Assembly (NCBI RefSeq): GCF_025515205.1
Contig: NZ_JAOPFX010000002.1
Coordinates: forward strand, 434,001-498,000
DNA length: 64,000 nucleotides
Direction: 5' to 3'
Source of the DNA: Microbacterium fluvii
Lineage (GTDB): Bacteria; Actinomycetota; Actinomycetes; Actinomycetales; Microbacteriaceae
Of the stretch, positions 7,243 to 16,172 are shown in pieces. The notes under the pieces are model-generated. The model was not told the origin of the DNA and did no database searches. It saw nothing but the letters and a program-made list of their open reading frames with translations. Every line of letters starts with the position of its first letter. Positions within the stretch are counted from its first letter, which is position 1. The position numbers and the translations under genes were made by a program.

Positions 7243-8256
7243 TCATGAGGTGCGTTCGCGTCCGTAGGCGGCCAGCACGGCGAGGATGATGACGCCGTAG
7301 ATGAGGTTCTGCACCGTCGCACCGAGGTTGAACACGGCGACGAGCGTCGAGACCTGGCCGAGCACGAGGGCTCCGACGAAGGTGCCGATCATCGATCCTC
7401 GGCCGCCGAACATGGATGCGCCGCCGACGATGACGGCCGCCACCGAGCCGAGCAGGTAGGAGTTGCCCATCGTGGTCTCGGCCTGCTGGAAGTAGCCGAC
7501 GATGACGATGCCGGCGAAGGCCGCGAGCAGCCCCGAGACGGCGTAACCCGAGATGCGGATGCGGGCGACGGGCTGCCCCGCCAGCCGCGCCGCCTCTTCG
7601 CGGGCGCCGACGAGGAACAGCGAGCGGCCCCATCCCGTCCAGCTCAACACGATCTGCAGCACGATCATGAGGATGATCGCCGTGGGCAGCACTGCGGCGA
7701 CCGACAGTCCGAAGATCGACACCTTGGCGGCGGTGAACGCCGTCACGAGATCGGGCACGACTGTGAGTTCCGACAGGCGGAAGTTCAGCAGCAGCAAGCC
7801 GAACAGCAATCCGTTCATGGCGATCGTCGTGACGATGGGGGTGAGCCCGATCTTCGCGATGATCAGACCGTTGAGCAGCCCGATGACGACGCCGCTGGCG
7901 AGTGCCATCGCCAAGGCCACGCCCGGGCCGAAGGCGGCCGTCCAGGTGAGGAAGCCGAGGGCGGAGAAGGCGATCGTGTTCGGCACCGACAGATCGATGC
8001 CGCCCTGGATGACCGCGATCGTCTGCCCGTACGAGGCGACCGCGAGGATCGCCGCGAAGGTCGCCGTGCTGATCAGGCCGGGGAGGGTGAACAGCGACGG
8101 CCTCAGGATGCCGCCGATCACGAACAGCGTGACGAAGATGACGATGCCCCATCCCGCGCGCGGCATGCGTGAGACCACGCGTGCGACGGCGCCCTGTGCC
8201 GGGCGAGGTTCGGGGGCGTCCTCTTGCTCATTGACGACGGTCTGCGTGTCACTCAT
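7243..8256 (-). CDS. ABC sugar importer permease, RbsC-like (second permease)
   Basis: 337-residue inner-membrane permease of the ribose/xylose/galactose class, with about ten hydrophobic helices and the family signatures IQGGIDLSVP (residues about 88-97) and VGGASMFGGRGS near the C-terminus. It is the last gene of the leftward operon for binding protein, ATPase and two permeases. Its ATG overlaps the end of the preceding permease gene by 8 bases. The two permeases probably form a heterodimer. The substrate is unknown, probably the sugar handled by the divergent operon at 12-23 kb. Confidence 0.9.
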   Translation of the reverse strand: MSDTQTVVNEQEDAPEPRPAQGAVARVVSRMPRAGWGIVIFVTLFVIGGILRPSLFTLPGLISTATFAAILAVASYGQTIAVIQGGIDLSVPNTIAFSALGFLTWTAAFGPGVALAMALASGVVIGLLNGLIIAKIGLTPIVTTIAMNGLLFGLLLLNFRLSELTVVPDLVTAFTAAKVSIFGLSVAAVLPTAIILMIVLQIVLSWTGWGRSLFLVGAREEAARLAGQPVARIRISGYAVSGLLAAFAGIVIVGYFQQAETTMGNSYLLGSVAAVIVGGASMFGGRGSMIGTFVGALVLGQVSTLVAVFNLGATVQNLIYGVIILAVLAAYGRERTS

Positions 8257-9274
8257 CGTGCTTCCTCCGCAGGGTTGAGGTTCGGACGGCGAAGCCGACC
8301 AGGCGCGGGATGACGACCACCGCGAGGATGATCAGCGCGCTGATGACGTATTGCCAGTAGGAGTTGATGCCGGCGAAGAAGAGCAGATTGCCGACCATGC
8401 CCAGCACCGCGGCGGCCAGGACCGTTCCGAGGATGCTGCCGCGCCCGCCCGCGAAGGCAGCCCCCGACAATGCGACCACCGCGATGGAGTTGAGCAGGTA
8501 GGGGTCGCCGCTGCGCGGGTCGCCGGTGAGGGTGGACCCGGCGAGGAGGATCGACCCGAGCGCGACGAGACCTCCCGAGATCATGAAGGTCACAAGGATC
8601 GTGAGCCGAGGCTTGAGCCCGGCCGACTGCACGGCCTGACGACCCGAGCCCACTCCGTAGACCTGACGACCGAACGCTGTGCGCTGCAGGAAGAACCACA
8701 GTGCGACGGCGATGAGGGCCAGCCAGACGACCGAGATCGGCACGAAGGGCACCAGCTCGCCGCTCGTGATCAGGTAGATCTCCTCACTGAGCGCTCCGCC
8801 GGGGCGGTCGAGGATCTGCCTGGCGAGCGCCGCGAAGATGAAGGCGGTCGCGAGCGTCACCGCGATCGCCGGGAGGTTCGCGTATGCCACGAGCGCCCCG
8901 TTGAGCGCTCCGCACAGCACACCCGTGGCGATGCACATGAGCAGAGCCCCTGGCCCGGAGAGGTTGGCGATCTGCGTGGCGAAGACGACGTTGCACAGGC
9001 TCGTGATCGCGCCGATCGAGATGTCGATGCCGCCGATCAGGACGATCAGCAGCTGGCCGAGCGCGATGAGAGCGAGGGGGGCGATGAGGTTCGCCGCCGA
9101 CTGCAGCTGGAACCGGGTGAGCAGGCCGGGGTTGATCGCGAGATACACCCCGAAGAACACCACGAAGGCGAGGACGGGAGCGATGGCGCCGTCGTACTTC
9201 ATGCGGCGTACACCGCTGCGCACAGCTCCGACCGGCTGCGGCGGCGCAGGAATGGTCGTGGTGGTGGGACTCAT
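8249..9274 (-). CDS. ABC sugar importer permease, RbsC-like (first permease)
   Basis: 341-residue membrane permease of the same class as its downstream partner, with IGGIDISIGA near residue 90 and SGAAFAGGRGS in the C-terminal third. I placed the start at the ATG at 9274 (MSPTTTTIPAP). It overlaps the stop of the ATPase gene by 4 bases, whereas longer readings into the ATPase gene lack family similarity. It acts with the ATPase encoded upstream and the lipoprotein binding protein at 10829-11911. Confidence 0.9.
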   Translation of the reverse strand: MSPTTTTIPAPPQPVGAVRSGVRRMKYDGAIAPVLAFVVFFGVYLAINPGLLTRFQLQSAANLIAPLALIALGQLLIVLIGGIDISIGAITSLCNVVFATQIANLSGPGALLMCIATGVLCGALNGALVAYANLPAIAVTLATAFIFAALARQILDRPGGALSEEIYLITSGELVPFVPISVVWLALIAVALWFFLQRTAFGRQVYGVGSGRQAVQSAGLKPRLTILVTFMISGGLVALGSILLAGSTLTGDPRSGDPYLLNSIAVVALSGAAFAGGRGSILGTVLAAAVLGMVGNLLFFAGINSYWQYVISALIILAVVVIPRLVGFAVRTSTLRRKHDE

Positions 9275-10809
9275 GCCGTACCCACCGCCGCTCCGACGAT
9301 GGCGTCCGGCGTGATGGCGTCGCCCTCCAGGACGCGGGCGACGCGTCCTCGGTAGAGCACCGCGACGCGGTGGCACAGGTGCACGAGTTCCTCCACTTCG
9401 GTCGAGAACCACACGATGGCGACGCCGGCTTCGGCGAGGGCGAGCATGGCCCGGTACAGCTCCTGCTTCGCGCGCACGTCGATGCCGCGCGTCGGGTCGT
9501 GCAGCAGCAGCACGGTTCGATCGCGATCGATCCAGCGACCGAAGACGACTTTCTGCTGGTTGCCGCCGGACAGTGCCGAGACGGTCTCTTTCGGCCCTCG
9601 GGTGCGCACGCTCAGGCTCGACAGCACGTGGTCGATCCAGGTGCGCGAGCGCTGCAGGGCGAGATCGCCGCCGGGGGATGCGGGACGCAGCCACGGGGCG
9701 AGCAGGTTCTCGCCCACGCCGAGCGTCAGCGCGAGTCCTTCGGTCTTGCGGTCCTCCGGCACGAAGCCCATCCCTCGCGAGACGGCGCGCGTGGGCGAGA
9801 GGCGGCGCACCGGCCGCCCGCCGACGTTCCACGTGTCGGCGAGGGCGGGGGTGGCGCCGAAGAGGCAGCGCAGCAGCTCTGCCTGGCCCTGCCCCTGCAG
9901 CCCGCCGATGCCGAGGATCTCGCCACGACGAGCCGTGAGGTCGATGTTCTCCAGCCCCTCCGAGCGGAGGCCGGCGACCTCGAGTGCGAGGGGAGCGGAC
10001 TCGTCGGGCAAGGCGGGCCGCTCGGGGAAGTGGCGTCGAGCCGTTCGGCCCGCCATGAGCGAGACGAGGTCATCGTCCGACCATGAGCCTCGCGTGAACT
10101 CGCCCACGGTCGTGCCGTCGCGCAGCACCGTGCCGCGGTCGGCGATCTCGGAGATCTCGCTGAGGCGGTGCGAGACGTAGATGATGCCCACGCCGGTGGC
10201 CGTGAGGTCTCGGATCCGGTCGAAGAGCCACTGCACGCCGGTGGGGCTCAGCGCAGACGAGGCCTCATCGAGGATCAGCAGGCGAGGATCGGCCGCGATC
10301 GCTCTGACGATCTCGATCACCTGCCGATCGGCCAGCCGCAGATCTCCCAGCACGGCAGACGGGTCGATGTGGGTGACGTCGAGGCCGGTCAGCAGCTCGT
10401 CGGCCAGTTCTCTCGCCGCGCGCTGTGAGAACAGCCCGCGACCTCGGCGCTCGGGGAGCGCGAGGTTCTCGGCGACCGTCCAGTCGGGCACGAGTGCGAG
10501 CTCTTGGAAGGCGCACGCGACGCCACGGGCACGGGCCTCGGCGATCGAGGAGACCTCGAAGCGCGACCCGTTGAAGGTGATGGATCCGGATGTCGCCGCG
10601 GTCGCGCCGGCGAGGATCCGTGAGACGGTGCTCTTGCCCGCCCCGTTCTCGCCGACGAGGGCGAGTACCTCGCCTCGGCGGCACTCGAAGTTCGCGTCTT
10701 CGAGGGCGCGCACCGCGCCATACCTCTTGGTCAGATCGGAAGCCACCAGGAGTGGCTCCGTCCGGAGCGCCGCCTCATCGGCGGCGCTCCGGAGGATGTT
10801 GTTGTCCAC
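9271..10809 (-). CDS. ABC sugar importer ATPase, RbsA/MglA-like, two nucleotide-binding domains
   Basis: 512-residue ATPase with tandem ABC domains as in RbsA, MglA and XylG. Domain 1 has Walker A GENGAGKST (about residues 53-61). Domain 2 has a degenerate Walker A (GGLQGQGQAE), the normal state for this family, and the signature SGGNQQKVVFGRWI. It energises uptake through the two RbsC-like permeases on the cytoplasmic face. It lies 19 bases after the binding-protein gene and overlaps the next permease gene by 4 bases. Confidence 0.93.
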   Translation of the reverse strand: MDNNILRSAADEAALRTEPLLVASDLTKRYGAVRALEDANFECRRGEVLALVGENGAGKSTVSRILAGATAATSGSITFNGSRFEVSSIAEARARGVACAFQELALVPDWTVAENLALPERRGRGLFSQRAARELADELLTGLDVTHIDPSAVLGDLRLADRQVIEIVRAIAADPRLLILDEASSALSPTGVQWLFDRIRDLTATGVGIIYVSHRLSEISEIADRGTVLRDGTTVGEFTRGSWSDDDLVSLMAGRTARRHFPERPALPDESAPLALEVAGLRSEGLENIDLTARRGEILGIGGLQGQGQAELLRCLFGATPALADTWNVGGRPVRRLSPTRAVSRGMGFVPEDRKTEGLALTLGVGENLLAPWLRPASPGGDLALQRSRTWIDHVLSSLSVRTRGPKETVSALSGGNQQKVVFGRWIDRDRTVLLLHDPTRGIDVRAKQELYRAMLALAEAGVAIVWFSTEVEELVHLCHRVAVLYRGRVARVLEGDAITPDAIVGAAVGTA

Positions 10810-10828
10810 GACGTCTCCAGGTGTCGGC

Positions 10829-11911
10829 TTACTGCTGGTAGTACTTCAGGACCTCGTCGACGGTGAGGTCGAGGCCGGGGAAGTCGTAGCCGAGCTGGAA
10901 GTTGTCTGGCTGGTCGGGCAGGCAGAAGTCCTCGGCGTTGTCGGCCGTGATCTCCAGCGGGGGGTAGAACTGCGTCTGCTCGATCTCGTCGCCCTGCAGC
11001 AGCATGACCGCCTGCTCCAGGCCCTTCGCGTAGATGGCGGGCTGGCCGAAGACCATGTTGCCGACCAGGCCCTCCGGTGCGTACTCCACGAGTGTGCACG
11101 CCTCGCCGTTGTAGCCGGAGCCGCCGACGACCGGCACGAAGTCGATGCCGGCGTCCTTGAACGCCGCCGGGATCCCCTGACCGCCGGTCAGGAACGAGTA
11201 GACGCCGCCGAGGTCGGGGTTCGACTGCAGGATCTGCGCCATGTTCTTCTGTGCGTCGGCCTCGTTCCACCCGTTCGTTCCGCGGGCGACGATGTTGGCG
11301 CCGCCGCTGGTGAGGATCTCTTCCACGCCGGGCATCGACCCGTCGTTCAGCGGGACCCCCGCAAGACCTTCGAGCACGGCGACATCCTTGTTGTCGCCGA
11401 GCTGGTCGACGAGCCACTCCGCGCCCACGGTGCCGGCGTTGGCCCAGTCGGTGGACACCGTGTACACGTAGTCGTTGTCGTAGGGTCCGCCGTTGGCGAA
11501 GACCGGGATTCCTGCCGCCTTCGCCTGAGCGATTGCCGCGTCGGCGCCGGTGGCGGAGGCGGGGTCGAAGAGGATGGCATCGACGCCCTCCGCGATGAGG
11601 TTCTGGATCGCGGCGTTCTGCTGAGCGGCGTCGTTGTCGTTGGTGCGGACGATCTTCAACTCCACGATGTCGGCGTACTCGGGGCGAGCCGCCAGCGCCT
11701 GCAGCGAGGCGAGTCCCATCTCGCGCCAGGCCTGGCCGCCCAGCGGCTGCTGGAAGCCGATGACGAACTTCTCGTCGCCGCCGTTTCCCGTCGTATCGCC
11801 CGTGTTGTCGGCAGGGGCAGAAGTGCAGCCGCCGAGTACTGCTGCGGCAGCGAGGATCCCCGCTGCGGTTGCTGCCGTGACGCCCCACTTGCGGGTGCGC
11901 TTTGAGTGCAT
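10829..11911 (-). CDS. ABC sugar-binding lipoprotein, RbsB-like
   Basis: 360-residue periplasmic-binding-fold protein with a lipoprotein signal (lipobox LGGC, Cys29), then a ribose-type sugar-binding domain (FVIGFQQPLGGQAWREMG... and GVDAILFDPASATG). It captures the sugar outside the cell for the importer encoded downstream. An AAAGGAG ribosome-binding site lies 5 bases upstream of the ATG on the minus strand. First gene of the leftward operon; it shares the 278-bp control region at 11912-12189 with the rightward catabolic operon. Confidence 0.92.
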   Translation of the reverse strand: MHSKRTRKWGVTAATAAGILAAAAVLGGCTSAPADNTGDTTGNGGDEKFVIGFQQPLGGQAWREMGLASLQALAARPEYADIVELKIVRTNDNDAAQQNAAIQNLIAEGVDAILFDPASATGADAAIAQAKAAGIPVFANGGPYDNDYVYTVSTDWANAGTVGAEWLVDQLGDNKDVAVLEGLAGVPLNDGSMPGVEEILTSGGANIVARGTNGWNEADAQKNMAQILQSNPDLGGVYSFLTGGQGIPAAFKDAGIDFVPVVGGSGYNGEACTLVEYAPEGLVGNMVFGQPAIYAKGLEQAVMLLQGDEIEQTQFYPPLEITADNAEDFCLPDQPDNFQLGYDFPGLDLTVDEVLKYYQQ

Positions 11912-12189
11912 GTCTTCTCCTTTGAATGATGCGATCGGCCCGGGTTCGGCCCGTGCAGTCGGCCGTCTCTGGCCGGTTGCACGACATCGTCGACTCGGTG
12001 TTGACGGATGTTGCCGTGGACATTACCGTAACTTTGACAGCGCTGCCAGTAGCGTTAGCAAAAGCGTTACCAGTAGCGTTGCCGCAAGTCACGGGTAGCG
12101 TTGGCGAAGACCGGAAGACGACCGTTCGATCCACCGACGGCGGTGAGGATCCGCTCGCGAAGAGGCGAGCAGAGGGGAGACAGGACGAC
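11912..12189. promoter_or_regulatory. Divergent control region of the sugar importer and catabolic operon, with 12-bp tandem operator array
   Basis: No gene is seen in these 278 bases. TTGACA (12034-12039) is a perfect -35 box for the rightward operon, with a weak TAGCAA -10 box 16 bases later. On the minus strand TAATGT (12020-12025) can be the -10 box for the binding-protein gene. TGACAGCGCTGCCA at 12035-12048 matches the LacI-family operator pattern TGnnAnCGnTnnCA exactly. From there AGCGYT recurs at 12039, 12051, 12063 and 12075 with a strict 12-bp period, then at 12097, covering both promoters. The LacI protein encoded at 20524 is the obvious ligand. Confidence 0.7.
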
Positions 12190-13284
12190 ATGGGTTCTGC
12201 AGCAGTGGAGGAGTTCGCTCCCGACGTGGTCGTGCGCGAGGCGGGCTTCCGCATCGGCGCGATCGGCGCCGGCATGATCATGGCCGACGTGCACCTCGAG
12301 GCGTATCGCCAGGCGGGGTTCCCCGTCGTCGCGATCGCGTCGCGGACGCCGTCCAAGGCAGAGGCACTCGCGGAGCGCTACGGCATCCCCACGGTCCATG
12401 AGACTCCGCTCGAACTCATCGCCGACGAGAACGTCGACATCGTCGACATCGCCTTCCCGCCCGACCAGCAGCCCGCACTCATCCGAGCCGCGCTCGCGCA
12501 GCCGCACGTCAAAGCCGTTCTTGCGCAGAAGCCGCTCGCCCTCACCCTCGAAGAGGCCGCGTCGCTGCGAGACGAGGCCGCCGCCGCCGGCAAGCTGCTC
12601 TCGGTCAACCAGAACATGCGCTTCGACCAGTCGATCCGCGTCCTCAGCCAGATCCTCGACCGCGGCGATCTCGGCGAGGTCGTCTTCGCCCAGATCAACA
12701 TGAACGCGATCCCGCACTGGCAGTCTTTCCTGGAGGGATACGACCGCCTCACGCTCGCGAACATGAGCGTGCACCACCTCGACGCGCTGCGGTTCCTGTT
12801 CGGAGACCCCGAAGAGATCCACACCGTCACGCGCACCGACCCCCGGACCGAGTTCGCGCACGAGGACGGCATCGTCGTCTCCACGCTGCGCTTCCCCTCA
12901 GGCCTTCTCGCGCTCTCGGTCGAAGACGTCTGGTCTGGTCCGCGCGAAGACGGCTACGAGTCCGACGTCGCGATCACCTGGCGCGTGGAGGGCACCAAAG
13001 GTGTCGCGAAGGGCACGATCGGCTGGCCCACCGGCGAGCCCTCGACGCTCACCTACGCGTCGACCCTCACGACCGACGGTCAGTGGGTGACCCCCGAGTG
13101 GGAAACTCACTGGTTCCCGCACGCTTTCATCGGCGTCATGGAGCAGCTGCAGTATGCGCTGGCCAGCGGGACCGAACCCGAACTGACGGTCGCCGACAAC
13201 GTGCGCACGATCCAGCTCATCGAAGCCGGCTATCGCTCGATCCGTGAGAACCGCCCCGTGCGGGTCGACGAGATCGCCATCTGA
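12190..13284 (+). CDS. Gfo/Idh/MocA-family NAD(P)-dependent sugar dehydrogenase
   Basis: 364-residue two-domain oxidoreductase. The Rossmann motif GAIGAG is at residues 23-28 and the conserved lysine of the (E/Q)KP motif is K114 (AQKPLALTL). Family members oxidise or epimerise sugars and inositols. First gene of the rightward operon; in a nonphosphorylative pathway it would oxidise C1 of the sugar to a lactone, or make a 3-keto sugar for the isomerase that follows. I chose the ATG at 12190, preceded by a GAGGGGAGA ribosome-binding site; upstream codons fall in the operator array and are unlike the family. Confidence 0.85.
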   Translation: MGSAAVEEFAPDVVVREAGFRIGAIGAGMIMADVHLEAYRQAGFPVVAIASRTPSKAEALAERYGIPTVHETPLELIADENVDIVDIAFPPDQQPALIRAALAQPHVKAVLAQKPLALTLEEAASLRDEAAAAGKLLSVNQNMRFDQSIRVLSQILDRGDLGEVVFAQINMNAIPHWQSFLEGYDRLTLANMSVHHLDALRFLFGDPEEIHTVTRTDPRTEFAHEDGIVVSTLRFPSGLLALSVEDVWSGPREDGYESDVAITWRVEGTKGVAKGTIGWPTGEPSTLTYASTLTTDGQWVTPEWETHWFPHAFIGVMEQLQYALASGTEPELTVADNVRTIQLIEAGYRSIRENRPVRVDEIAI

Positions 13285-13325
13285 CCCATCCCACCCGACA
13301 TCCACCACTGCAAAGGAGCAAGACC

Positions 13326-14243
13326 ATGATTCAAGTCGGCATCTTCTCGGGGTACTTCCCCTACGACCTGGAGACGACCGCGAGCAAGATTCGCGACCTC
13401 GGCTTCAACACCGTTCAGCTCGACCTGCACTTCAGCGACATCGACCTGAGTGCGGGCCAGATCACCGACGAGAAGGCCAAGCGCGTGCGCGACACCTTCC
13501 GCGCGCACGATCTGCCGATCTGTGCGATCTCGGGGTACACGAACATCGTCCACCCCGACGTCGACGAGCGTAAGCGCCGGGTCGACTATCTCAAGGAGAT
13601 CATCCGCAACGCCCGCAAGTTCGGCACCCCCTACGTCATCTCGGAGTCCGGCACCTTCAACTCCGAGAGCGACTGGGTCCACGACGACAAGAACAAGACG
13701 GAGGAGGGCTACCAGACCGCCCTCGCCGTGCTCGACGACCTGCGCCAGACCGCCTACGATCACGGAGCGACGTTCCTGCTCGAGACCTACGTGAACAACG
13801 TCATCGGCTCGCTGGAGGAGACCGAGCGCGTCTTCGCCGATCTGGCGGGCAAGCCCGGCATCGAGCTGCTGATGGACCCGACGAACTACTTCGAGACGCA
13901 CAACATCGACAAGCAGCAGGAGGTGCTCGGCGCCGTCTTCGACAGCCTCGCCGACCGCGTGCGCATCGCTCACGCGAAGGACGTCAAGCGCTCCGGCGAT
14001 GACAAGAGCGAGAAGCACGCCGACATCGGCGACGAGAACGCGCTCGAATCGCACACCTTCCGCGGTGTCGGCGAGATCGAGCTGCCCGCCGCCGGTCTCG
14101 GCGAGCTCGACTACGAGTTCTACGTCAAGCGGCTCGCCGAAGTGAGCCCGAACGTTCCGCTGATCATCGAGCACCTCGATGAGAGTGACGTGCCGCGCGC
14201 GAAGCGGTTCGTCGACGACATCCTCGTGAAGGTGGGTGTCTGA
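13326..14243 (+). CDS. Sugar phosphate isomerase/epimerase-like TIM-barrel protein
   Basis: 305-residue xylose-isomerase-like barrel (AP-endonuclease-2 superfamily). The expected metal-binding set is visible: Glu in LLETY (about residue 155), Asp in MDPTNY (about 190), His in RIAHAKD (about 218) and Glu in IIEHLDE (about 281). Such enzymes isomerise or epimerise keto sugars, often together with a Gfo/Idh dehydrogenase. AAAGGAG lies 7 bases before the ATG. A 3-keto-sugar isomerase/epimerase acting after the preceding gene product is plausible but not shown. Confidence 0.8.
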   Translation: MIQVGIFSGYFPYDLETTASKIRDLGFNTVQLDLHFSDIDLSAGQITDEKAKRVRDTFRAHDLPICAISGYTNIVHPDVDERKRRVDYLKEIIRNARKFGTPYVISESGTFNSESDWVHDDKNKTEEGYQTALAVLDDLRQTAYDHGATFLLETYVNNVIGSLEETERVFADLAGKPGIELLMDPTNYFETHNIDKQQEVLGAVFDSLADRVRIAHAKDVKRSGDDKSEKHADIGDENALESHTFRGVGEIELPAAGLGELDYEFYVKRLAEVSPNVPLIIEHLDESDVPRAKRFVDDILVKVGV

Positions 14244-14245
14244 GG

Positions 14246-15007
14246 ATGGCACAGAACCCGTCGGCATCTCGCGGATCGGCACTCGTCACCGGCGCGGGCG
14301 GAGCTCTGGGTCGGGCGATTGCGTTGCGCTTGGGTGCCGACGGGTTCGCCGTCGGCGTCCTCGGGAGGGAAGGCGACCTGCTGCGCGAGACGGCGCAGCT
14401 GCTCGCCGACGCGGGCGTCCACCACCATGTGCTCCCCGCAGACCTGAGAGATCCCGCGGCGATCGACGCCGCGCTGACCGAGACCGAGTCCGAGCTCGGC
14501 CCTCTCGAGGCGCTCGTCAACAACGCCGCCATCTATCCTGCGACGCCGTTCCTCGATATCTCGCAGGACGAGTACGAGGACGTCGTGCGCGTCAACCAGA
14601 CGGCGTACTTCCTCGCCGCGCAGGGCGCTGCCAAGCGCATGGCGCCACGGAAGTCAGGTGCCATCGTGAACATCGGCTCCATCACTTTCCACGGTGGCTG
14701 GGCGAACCTGGCGAGTTATGTCTCGACGAAGGGCGCCTCGGTCGGACTCACTCGCGCACTGGCGCGAGAGCTCGGTGCCCACGGCATCCGTGTCAACGGA
14801 GTCTCGCCGGGCGCCTTCCCGACCAAGGCCGAGGAGATCCACGAGAACCCCGAGGAGTACAACAGGTTCGTCATCGATCGGCAGTCGATCAAGCGCAGAG
14901 GAGCGGATGCCGAACTCGCCGCCGTGGTGTCGTTCCTCGTCGGAGCGGATGCGGCGTTCGTGACCGGACAGACGATCAACGTCGACGGCGGATGGGTGAT
15001 GGAATGA
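14246..15007 (+). CDS. SDR-family oxidoreductase
   Basis: 253-residue classical short-chain dehydrogenase. The cofactor motif TGAGGALG is at residues 15-22, NNAA at 92-95, and the catalytic triad is S145, Y158, K162 (YVSTK). It ends in VTGQTINVDGG, typical of sugar and polyol SDRs. In this operon it could oxidise a sugar, polyol or keto-acid intermediate. The ATG is 2 bases after the previous stop, and its own stop overlaps the next start (ATGA at 15004-15007). Confidence 0.85.
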   Translation: MAQNPSASRGSALVTGAGGALGRAIALRLGADGFAVGVLGREGDLLRETAQLLADAGVHHHVLPADLRDPAAIDAALTETESELGPLEALVNNAAIYPATPFLDISQDEYEDVVRVNQTAYFLAAQGAAKRMAPRKSGAIVNIGSITFHGGWANLASYVSTKGASVGLTRALARELGAHGIRVNGVSPGAFPTKAEEIHENPEEYNRFVIDRQSIKRRGADAELAAVVSFLVGADAAFVTGQTINVDGGWVME

Positions 15008-16116
15008 CCGAGGTATTCCCCTCTGGAGCGGATCGCACGACCCTCGGCCTGCGGCGCCGCACCGGCGACCTGGCCGCCTTCGCGGGCGTGCAGGAGGTCG
15101 TCCTCAAGAACGGCCGCGAGGAAGGCGTGCGCGCCCTGGTGCTGCGCAATGCCTCCGGCCTGGAGATCGAAGTGCTCATCGATCGCGCGTTCGACCTGGG
15201 CGGCGCCCGCTACCGCGGCGCACCGTTCGGGTGGCGAAGCGGCAACGGCTTCCGTCACCCCGGTCTGCACGAGGCCGACGCGGAGGACGGCCTGTCGTGG
15301 TTGCGCGCGCTGGACGGGCTGCTGGTGACCGGCGGTCTCGATCACGCCCTGTTCGGCGGCGAGTACGACGCGACGCACTACAACTACCCGCCGAAGCAGA
15401 CGGTGCGCCACGGGCTGCACGGCCGACTCACTGCGATCCCCGCGCGGCTGCTGCGCGTCGAGGAGCACTGGGACGAGACCGGCGGCGTGCTGCGGGTCGT
15501 CGGAGAAGTGGTGCAGGCGACCTCGTTCGGTGAGCACCTGAGACTCACCAGGACGATCGAGGTGGACGTCTTCGGCACCGAGGTGCGCGTGCACGACGTC
15601 GTCGACAACCTCGGCTTCGAACCGACCCCGCACATGTTCCTCTACCACCTCAACATCGGCTACCCCTTCGTCGACGAGGGCACCTCGTTCGTCGCGGATG
15701 TCGACGGGCACGAGTGGGCGTCGGATTCGACGTCGCAGCAGGGTGTCGCCTTCGACAGGCTGTCCGCGCCCATCGACGGCTTCGTCGAACAGGTGTGGGA
15801 GCACCGTCTGCGGGCAGGCGTTGACGGGTGGCACCGGGTCGCACTGCATGCGCCCGGCGGAGAGCGGGGCATCGAAGTGGCCTGGGATGCGGCGACGCAG
15901 CCGTACTTCTTCGAGTGGCAGAACCTCCGCTCGGGACAGTACGGCGTCGGCCTCGAGCCGTCGAGCAACCACGTCTCCGGCGAGGCGGCTGCGCGCGAGG
16001 ACGGAAGCCTCGTGTGGCTCGGCCACGGCGAGAGTCGCACCTATCGCATGACGATCTCGATCCTCGACGGCGCTGACGAGATCGCGCAGTCCGCTGATCG
16101 CATCCGCGGTCACTGA
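15004..16116 (+). CDS. DUF4432 family protein (aldose-1-epimerase-like fold)
   Basis: 370-residue beta-rich protein of the DUF4432/galactose-mutarotase-like superfamily. Recognisable segments are LIDRAFDLGGARYRG (about 59-73), QTVRHGLHGR (about 135-144) and FLYHLNIGYPF (about 216-226), with conserved histidines H140, H143 and H219 that could serve in mutarotation. Such genes commonly occur in sugar operons and probably interconvert anomers or epimers. Translationally coupled to the SDR gene upstream. The exact reaction is unknown for the family. Confidence 0.72.
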   Translation: MTEVFPSGADRTTLGLRRRTGDLAAFAGVQEVVLKNGREEGVRALVLRNASGLEIEVLIDRAFDLGGARYRGAPFGWRSGNGFRHPGLHEADAEDGLSWLRALDGLLVTGGLDHALFGGEYDATHYNYPPKQTVRHGLHGRLTAIPARLLRVEEHWDETGGVLRVVGEVVQATSFGEHLRLTRTIEVDVFGTEVRVHDVVDNLGFEPTPHMFLYHLNIGYPFVDEGTSFVADVDGHEWASDSTSQQGVAFDRLSAPIDGFVEQVWEHRLRAGVDGWHRVALHAPGGERGIEVAWDAATQPYFFEWQNLRSGQYGVGLEPSSNHVSGEAAAREDGSLVWLGHGESRTYRMTISILDGADEIAQSADRIRGH

Positions 16117-16172
16117 GCAGCAGCGCCAGAGCCAAGACAACACAGAACGCATCAGGAAACGGAAGTCGCCAC

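Noticed and set aside
12039..12102. 12-bp repeats as a possible CRISPR array
   Set aside because: The period is far too short, there are no spacers, and no cas genes are near; a regulatory array fits better.
11926..12189. N-terminal extension of the Gfo/Idh protein through the divergent control region
   Set aside because: The frame stays open, but the residues are unlike the family and are encoded by the operator repeats and promoter boxes.
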